Shown piece by piece: positions 7,800 to 12,062 of a stretch of DNA of 12,062 nt. This DNA comes from an uncultured Allobaculum sp. (GTDB lineage: Bacteria; Bacillota_I; Bacilli_A; Erysipelotrichales; Erysipelotrichaceae). Position 1 is the first letter of the stretch, and the number at the start of each line of letters is the position of its first letter. Location: positions 1 through 12,062 of the forward strand of contig CAJTLE010000090.1 in assembly GCA_910577085.1 (NCBI GenBank), read 5' to 3'. The translations under genes and the position numbers were made by a program. The notes beneath the pieces were generated by a model. It saw nothing but the letters and a program-made list of their open reading frames with translations, did not search any database and was not told where the DNA came from.

Positions 7800-8004
7800 C
7801 ATGTGCTCATTACTAGATTGGAGCATCAATCTAATAAGATTGTTAAAAGTGACTGTTTGCGTGTTTTAGTGGTTTTGATTAAAATCGCAAATTTTGACAG
7901 TAAAAAAGGGCTGTTTTCAGCCACAGTTCTAAAAAACGGTGAACGGTTACAGCCCCGGTTTGGGTTAGATGGATTAAGTTAGATATATTAATCGGAACAA
8001 GTAG
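7800..8004. other. Intergenic segment left of the tnpB remnant
   Basis: No gene is visible. A hairpin GGCTG (7909-7913), TTTT, CAGCC (7918-7922) is preceded by six A (7902-7907), so it reads as a terminator on the minus strand. GGGCTGT and ACAGCCC (about 7908 and 7951) could also pair across it. The 10-mer TGACAGTAAA occurs here (7895-7904) and before the desulfidase terminator (7751-7760), each time leading into a GGGCTG hairpin, as if a terminator region had been partly copied. It may include the left end of the mobile element, but I cannot define it. Confidence 0.4.
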
Positions 8005-8391
8005 AACAAACTTCGCGTAAGATCCGAAAGCTATACATCCAAATCTTCATTTCTGGATGGAGACATTCTGCCGGTATATGGTGATGAAACCCCACATGTG
8101 TTCAGCGGCAGAAGAACATCCAGAGGACAGTATGTTTCTAAAGGTGGAAAGATTGTCAATGCCGATTTAAATGGCGCCGCCAATATTGGCAGAAAAATTT
8201 TTCCTGAACTGTTCACGCCTGAAACGGTCAGCTTTGAAGCTGATGTATGGCGCATTCAGTCAGTAAAAAAACAAGGAAGCAAACCAAAATATGTCTGGAA
8301 AGGCAAAAAGCAATACAAAAAAGACCGGCTTGCCGCAGGCAAAACCGGTCATCGAAACCAGACAACAGCCCATTCGGGTACGAGCCAGTGA
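8005..8391 (+). pseudogene. tnpB: tnpB remnant: C-terminal end only
   Basis: The 3' end of a TnpB (RNA-guided nuclease of IS200/IS605 elements) reading frame, open from just after a stop at 8002-8004 to the stop at 8389-8391. Family similarity starts near 8023 with ESYTSKSSFLDGD. A GRR-hinge segment follows (about 8104-8112), then the RuvC-III block NADLNGAANIGRK, whose Asp is a catalytic residue. A basic tail of about 60 residues ends the frame. The N-terminal domain, RuvC-I and RuvC-II are absent, so this cannot be a nuclease. The usual CxxC zinc ribbon is replaced by the Thr-Ser-Lys/Phe-Leu-Asp form seen in a TnpB subgroup. No start codon or ribosome site suggests translation. What remains intact is the part that also encodes the omega-RNA. 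Confidence 0.8.
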
Positions 8392-8569
8392 ACAGGCTCT
8401 GGACTACTGAAACAGATCGATGTCTTTTAACCGAAGATATCCGCACTGGATCCGTCCAGTACGACCATGGCTGTTTCAGCTCCCGAAGCCCCATCCAAAC
8501 GGACTTCAATTCAGGATTGATTGTTGAATCAATGCTGCTTTGTTATCCGTTTGGGTGGGGAGGTTCACT
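8323..8569 (+). ncRNA. Omega-RNA-like scaffold and element right end
   Basis: Several strong stems run in series from the last codons of the tnpB remnant to the element's right end. GACCGG (8323-8328) pairs with CCGGTC (8345-8350) with nested TTGCC/GGCAA. GAGCC (8382-8386) pairs with GGCTC (8395-8399). CTGAAACAG (8407-8415) pairs with CTGTTTCAG (8471-8479) around an inner ACTGGA/TCCAGT hairpin (8445-8460). CCCCATCCAAACGG (8489-8502) pairs with CCGTTTGGGTGGGG (8547-8560) with one wobble, around an inner ATTGATT/AATCAAT hairpin (8516-8533). TTCAC at 8564-8568 follows. A GAAGCCCC...GGGG stem ending in TTCAC is typical of TnpB omega-RNAs, where the guide is copied from the flank, here from about 8569 on. 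Expression is not shown. Confidence 0.65.
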
Positions 8570-8764
8570 CAGATGTCCAATATTTTAATATCACATAGAG
8601 AAACAGACGGTTTCGTATTTATCGAAATCACCAAAAAAGTTATGTTTTTTGCAACAAAATCGAGGCTTTGGAGCAGGGAAATAAAAAACTTTTTGTCCAA
8701 AATCCTCGCTTTTCTGGAGGCATGATTGCCTTGATGATGCAAGTTGTTTCGGAAGTCAGAAACG

Positions 8765-8794
8765 GATTCCTTTTGGTTTCAAAAGCAGAATATG
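8765..8794 (+). repeat. Direct repeat, right copy
   Basis: Second copy of the repeat described at 7716-7752, with the same CTTTTG-GTTT-CAAAAG dyad and missing 7 bp between two GCA triplets. It lies 131 bp before the start of the CoA-disulfide reductase gene and just before another hairpin. Confidence 0.75.
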
Positions 8795-8802
8795 GCTACA
8801 AG

Positions 8803-8844
8803 ATGGGATTTCTTCTTATGGAAATCCCATTTATAATTTATTTT
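8803..8844 (+). terminator. Hairpin with T-rich tail upstream of reductase gene
   Basis: ATGGGATTTC (8803-8812) pairs perfectly with GAAATCCCAT (8821-8830) around an 8-nt loop, followed by TTATAATTTATTTT. It is either a terminator for transcripts from the tnpB-remnant region or a leader attenuator for the reductase gene 81 bp further on. A TATAAT box at 8832-8837 lies in the tail and could be the reductase gene's -10 element, although its -35 position is poor. Confidence 0.6.
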
Positions 8845-8924
8845 GTCGTATCCAAGTCAAACTAGAAATGACTGGAATGTTTATGATAGAGAATCTGATC
8901 CCTGGATCAGAGAAGGAGAAATCA

Positions 8925-10616
8925 ATGAAAGTAGTAATTGTCGGAGGCGTAGCTGGTGGAGCGACCGCGGCTGCCCGAATCCGCCGGCTTGATGAAAATG
9001 CCAAAGTGACGGTCTTTGAACGTTCCCACTATATTTCTTATGCGAATTGTGGACTGCCTTATTACATTGGTGAGGTCATCACCGATCAGCAGGATCTTAC
9101 CCTCCAGAGCCCGGAAAGCTTTAACCGCCGCTTCCAGGTGGATATGAAAGTCCGCCATGAAGTTACAGCGATTCATCCGGATCGTAAAACCGTTTCGGTA
9201 ACCAATCTGGAAACTGGTGAAGAGTTTGAGGAACCTTATGATAAACTGCTGCTCTCACCAGGAGCCAAACCCGTTCTGCCAAGACTGACCGGTATGGATG
9301 CTGATCAGCTGTTTACACTGCGAACGGTTGAAGATACCTTACGCATCAAGGACTATATTGATACCCACCATCCAAAATCAGTTGTCCTTGCCGGTGGTGG
9401 ATTTATCGGTCTGGAACTGGCTGAAAACCTGCGGGAACTGGGCATTGACGTAACCATTGTTCAGCGTCCAAAACAGCTCATGAATCCGTTTGATCCAGAT
9501 ATGGCGGCTCTCATTCAGGCGGAAATGCGCCGTAATGGTGTCAAACTGGCCCTGGGTCATACCGTTGAAGGCTTTGTCAAAAAGGAAAATGGAGTCGATG
9601 TTCTGCTCAAAGACCAGAACCCGATTCATGCCGATATGGTCATTCTGGCCATCGGTGTTGCTCCTGACAGCAAACTGGCCAAAGATGCCGGTCTGGAACT
9701 GGGCATCAAGAACAGTATTGTCGTCAATGACAAGATGGAAACTTCCATCCCGGATATTTATGCGGTTGGGGATGCTGTTCAGGTTAAACATGCGGTTACC
9801 GGTCAGGATGCCCTGATCTCTCTGGCAGGTCCAGCCAATAAACAGGGCCGAATTGCGGCGGATAATATCTGCGGGCGGGACAGTCATTTCCTCGGTTCAC
9901 AGGGAAGCAGTGTACTGAAAGTCTTTGATCTGACGGCTGCATCCACTGGAATTAATGAAACCAATGCCCGTAAAGCGGGTCTGGATGTCGATTCTGTCAT
10001 TCTTTCCCCGATGAGTCATGCCGGCTATTATCCAGACGGAAAAGTCATGACCATGAAAGTCGTCTTTGAAAAGGGAACCTATCGTCTTCTTGGTGCCCAG
10101 ATTGTCGGCTATGAAGGAGTCGATAAACGAATTGATGTTCTGGCCACTGCCATCCATAACAAGATGAATGCCATCGATCTTAAAGATCTTGATCTTGCCT
10201 ATGCCCCTCCTTATTCTTCGGCCAAAGATCCAGTCAATATGGCTGGCTTTATGATCGAAAACATTCAGGAGGGCATTCTCAAGCAATGGCACCTTTCCGA
10301 TCTGGAGGAAATCAGAAAGAATCCGGATGTTAACGTACTGGATGTGCGCACTCCTGAAGAATACAACGCTGGTCATATTGAAGGCTTTCCAAATATTCCA
10401 GTGGATGAACTTCGTGATCGTTTAGGGGAACTGGATCCATCCAAACCGATCTATGTCATCTGCCAGAGCGGACTGCGCAGTTATATTGCCTGCCGGATTC
10501 TAGAAGGCAATGGCTTTGACTGCTATAACTTTGCGGGTGGTTATCGGTTCTATGACGATGTAACCCATGAGCGTCAGCTGGTTGAAATGGCTACAGACTG
10601 CGGAATGGATCGCTAG
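8925..10616 (+). CDS. cdr: CoA-disulfide reductase fused to a rhodanese domain
   Basis: A 563-residue cytosolic flavoprotein. It has an FAD-binding GGVAGG (7-12), the CoA-disulfide reductase active site Cys42 in YANCGLPYY, a second nucleotide-binding GGGFIGLE near 157-164 and a C-terminal FAD-contact motif (VGDA near 283). The dimerisation domain follows. From about 466 to 555 there is a rhodanese domain: VLDVRTPEEY, GHIEG and the loop CQSGLRS with persulfide Cys513. This CoADR-RHD architecture is known to reduce CoA-disulfides, CoA persulfide or polysulfide with NAD(P)H. The rhodanese domain carries sulfane sulfur. The start at 8925 is chosen because AAGGAG (8913-8918) is 6 nt upstream and MKVVIVGG is the family start; the in-frame ATG at 8868 would add 19 residues. 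The gene is monocistronic. Its nearest metabolic neighbour is the cysteine desulfidase upstream. Confidence 0.9.
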   Translation: MKVVIVGGVAGGATAAARIRRLDENAKVTVFERSHYISYANCGLPYYIGEVITDQQDLTLQSPESFNRRFQVDMKVRHEVTAIHPDRKTVSVTNLETGEEFEEPYDKLLLSPGAKPVLPRLTGMDADQLFTLRTVEDTLRIKDYIDTHHPKSVVLAGGGFIGLELAENLRELGIDVTIVQRPKQLMNPFDPDMAALIQAEMRRNGVKLALGHTVEGFVKKENGVDVLLKDQNPIHADMVILAIGVAPDSKLAKDAGLELGIKNSIVVNDKMETSIPDIYAVGDAVQVKHAVTGQDALISLAGPANKQGRIAADNICGRDSHFLGSQGSSVLKVFDLTAASTGINETNARKAGLDVDSVILSPMSHAGYYPDGKVMTMKVVFEKGTYRLLGAQIVGYEGVDKRIDVLATAIHNKMNAIDLKDLDLAYAPPYSSAKDPVNMAGFMIENIQEGILKQWHLSDLEEIRKNPDVNVLDVRTPEEYNAGHIEGFPNIPVDELRDRLGELDPSKPIYVICQSGLRSYIACRILEGNGFDCYNFAGGYRFYDDVTHERQLVEMATDCGMDR

Positions 10617-10700
10617 ATCGCTGAGTTCCCAAAACAGCTGGCCTTATAAACCGTTAGCTTAGAACAGCTGGCTGATTAGAAATCTTAAAATGAACGAACT

Positions 10701-10745
10701 GGAGCATCGCAAAGACATACGGATCTGAGGCGATGCTCCTTTTTT
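10701..10745 (+). terminator. Terminator of the CoA-disulfide reductase gene
   Basis: GGAGCATCGC (10701-10710) pairs perfectly with GCGATGCTCC (10730-10739) over a 19-nt loop, followed by six T (10740-10745). It lies 84 bp after the stop. A 10-mer AACAGCTGGC occurs twice in the gap, at 10633 and 10663. Confidence 0.9.
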
Positions 10746-11091
10746 CTGTCAAAGGGATACGGATCTAAGAGATGCAAGTCCAAGAGAGTGCTTCTGTCTC
10801 GATCGCATCAGCCTTCTGTCGGATTCCTTCCAGAATTGTTTTCCTTAAAACAATCTTCTGTTTTCAATCTCATTACGAAGGAAAATATCCGTCTTGGTTT
10901 TCTTTACGGATGCGCAATGGCGTGAGTTTTCAGGCTATAATCGGACTCGTTTCAACGATTTGACCGATCTTTCTACCATAGAAGGATGATCAGAACAGCT
11001 TGGTCTAGAAAACCAGAATCTAGAGATGCACACTTATAAATACCGGAACATAAAGATAAGGAGAAGGCCTGATGAACAATACGGCTAATGA
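10746..11091 (+). other. Degenerate region before the second tnpB remnant
   Basis: I see no intact gene. The start (10751 on) is a diverged copy of the terminator loop and right arm (10711 on): both read AAAG, ATACGGATCT, then AG and GATGC. In one plus-strand frame 10901-10978 gives a stretch containing DAQWREFSGYNRTRFNDL, which could be a decayed N-terminal part of a transposase or TnpB, but I cannot confirm it. An AAGGAG (11058-11063) sits 8 nt before an ATG (11072) that opens a frame of only 46 codons. That frame soon overlaps the tnpB remnant in another frame. Confidence 0.3.
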
Positions 11092-11976
11092 CAAGATCGC
11101 AAAGGACAGTCCCGCCTTTATCGGTTTGAAGAATCAACAGATACCTGCTGCTCACATGTCATTACGATTACCAACCCATTCAAGAAGAACGACCGCTTTT
11201 CTGTACCAGTAAAGACCAGCCGTAACGGACTGCGCCGCCTTGCCCAATACGATAAAGCGGGTACTGTTCATATCGGAGTTAATAAAAACGGAAAACTGCG
11301 TGTGCAGGTATCTTTTGATAAAAAGATGCAAAAGCCATGTATTACTTCCAAAGTGGGGGTAGATACTGGAATCACGGACGCTTTTAACTGTTCAAATGGG
11401 CAGGTTATCGGTTCAATGAGTCCGGTTTTGGATTTCTATAAAAGGGTTGTCGAGCCATCGTTTGCCGGACTGTCGGATCTTCGCAATAAGAAAGCCAATC
11501 TGCTCCATTATATTCGGCACCATAACCTGCCCGACCAGGTGAAGAAACAGCTGCTTGCCAAAGCAGACCGGCTGGAAACAATGATGCGAAATATGGATGC
11601 CCCTTATCGCAAAAGCAGGCACTACCAGCAGATGCTCAATCATGAGATCACTTCTGACGTTCAGAAGTATATTTCTTCGATTGATAAATCAACGCTGACT
11701 GTTCTGGAGCGGCTGGACATCAAGGAGTTTAAGTCCTGCAGGAAGCTGAATGGAAGACGATCTGTATTTGCCCGTGGCAAACTGCAAAAAAGGCTGATGG
11801 AAGAATTGAACTGGCATGGCTATGACTTTATGGAAGTGGAGCCTGACTATTCCAGCCAGACCTGCCCGGTATGTGGTCATATTGATAAAGAAAGCCGCAG
11901 CGGAAAACATTACCATTGCACGCATTGCGGACATAAAGATGATATTAAACAGTTAATATTTGATGTATTATATTGA
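11092..11976 (+). pseudogene. tnpB: tnpB remnant: middle part, zinc-ribbon type
   Basis: A second, different TnpB relative. The frame is open from just after a stop (11089-11091) to 11976, 294 codons, with no good start at its beginning; GTG 11302 is only an internal codon. It shows the end of the N-terminal domain (ITITNPFKKND, then the NGLRRLAQYD segment) and RuvC-I with VGVDTGITDAF (catalytic Asp at 11362-11364). RuvC-II follows as MEVEPDYSSQ (likely Glu at 11833-11835). The zinc ribbon has CPVCGH and CTHCGHKDD. The family continues after this with an Asp-x-Asn-Ala RuvC-III block, but here the sequence breaks to IKQLIFDVLY and stops. About 120 N-terminal residues and the whole RuvC-III end are therefore missing. 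This makes it inactive. The break near 11943 is where the DNA turns AT-rich. Confidence 0.8.
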
Positions 11977-12008
11977 TAATAATTGTCTTATATTGTATCA
12001 ATATATTA
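11966..12008. repeat. AT-rich imperfect inverted repeat
   Basis: TATTATATTGATA (11966-11978) and TATCAATATATTA (11996-12008) are complementary at 11 of 13 positions across a 17-bp spacer. The segment 11943-12020 is far richer in A/T than the tnpB DNA on its left. It may be the edge of a second mobile element or the operator/promoter of the gene that follows. Confidence 0.5.
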
Positions 12009-12062
12009 TGAAAAGATCTTCAGAATCAAAGTATTTAAAAACTGCTGAATACGCCAGGCAGA
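12008..12062 (+). CDS. Possible start of a gene running off the window
   Basis: An ATG at 12008 opens a frame of 18 codons to the window end, reading MKRSSESKYLKTAEYARQ. The frame is also open upstream to ATG 11963. I see no Shine-Dalgarno site. The TAEYARQ part could be the start of a helix-turn-helix like that of MerR-type or IS607-type recombinases, but this is too short to call. It is listed because it lies directly after the truncated tnpB and could be the element that broke it. Confidence 0.2.
   Translation, partial: MKRSSESKYLKTAEYARQ

Noticed and set aside
8571..8764. Possible CRISPR-like or repeat array near the omega-RNA locus
   Set aside because: No regularly spaced repeats occur; only the single bracketing direct repeat is present.
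8668..8865. 65-codon plus-strand frame before the reductase gene
   Set aside because: It runs through the direct repeat and the hairpin at 8803-8830, has no ribosome site, and its hydrophobic end is a by-product of the hairpin's T-rich tail.
9378..9887. 169-codon minus-strand frame within the reductase gene
   Set aside because: It overlaps the well-conserved nucleotide-binding and catalytic parts of the reductase and has no promoter or ribosome site.
10633..10672. AACAGCTGGC twice, 30 bp apart
   Set aside because: Only two 10-bp copies in a decayed-looking gap; not enough to call an operator or array.
10772..10963. 63-codon plus-strand frame after the reductase terminator
   Set aside because: No ribosome site and no family features; a different frame of the same DNA looks more like decayed transposase sequence.

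Overview
The window looks like chromosomal DNA of a Gram-positive bacterium of the phylum Bacillota. The evidence is Shine-Dalgarno sites of the GGAG type, a TTG start, a sigma-A-like promoter, compact hairpin-plus-T-run terminators and protein types common in gut Bacillota. A member of the Erysipelotrichales or a relative is my guess from protein style; nothing in the window proves it. I see no rRNA, tRNA, CRISPR array, prophage or complete insertion sequence.

Layout. Positions 1-567 hold a hairpin facing left, a long non-coding stretch and a good promoter. That promoter drives a 797-residue secreted protein with a C-terminal CHAP (cysteine amidase/peptidase) domain (568-2961). A shared two-way terminator separates it from a convergent gene for a polytopic membrane protein of the ArsP_2/DUF2899 putative metal exporter family (3997-3074, minus strand). 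Diverging from that gene is a pair for polyphosphate-type chemistry: a VTC-domain protein (4347-5162) and a DUF4956 membrane protein (5328-5966), ended by a terminator that overlaps the second stop codon. Next comes a UPF0597/CyuA-type L-cysteine desulfidase (6412-7713) with its own terminator. After 1.2 kb that contains a TnpB remnant comes a CoA-disulfide reductase fused to a rhodanese domain (8925-10616), also with a strong terminator.

The accessory DNA is in two blocks. Block one (about 8005-8569) is the 3' end of a tnpB gene joined to a folded right end with the usual features of an IS200/IS605 omega-RNA and no nuclease body. Block two (about 11092-11976) is the middle of a different, zinc-ribbon-type tnpB. 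It has lost its start and its RuvC-III end, and it runs into an abruptly AT-rich segment with an inverted repeat and possibly the start of another gene at the window edge.

How the parts may work together (inference). The desulfidase makes sulfide, pyruvate and ammonia from cysteine, and the CoA-disulfide reductase-rhodanese handles persulfide or polysulfide sulfur, so the two form a plausible sulfur module. A roughly 30-bp direct repeat just after the first gene and just before the second brackets the TnpB remnant. The VTC/DUF4956 pair next to a putative metal exporter may link polyanion synthesis with metal handling. The best candidate for something unusual is the orphan omega-RNA-like locus, whose scaffold looks better kept than the nuclease that should use it.
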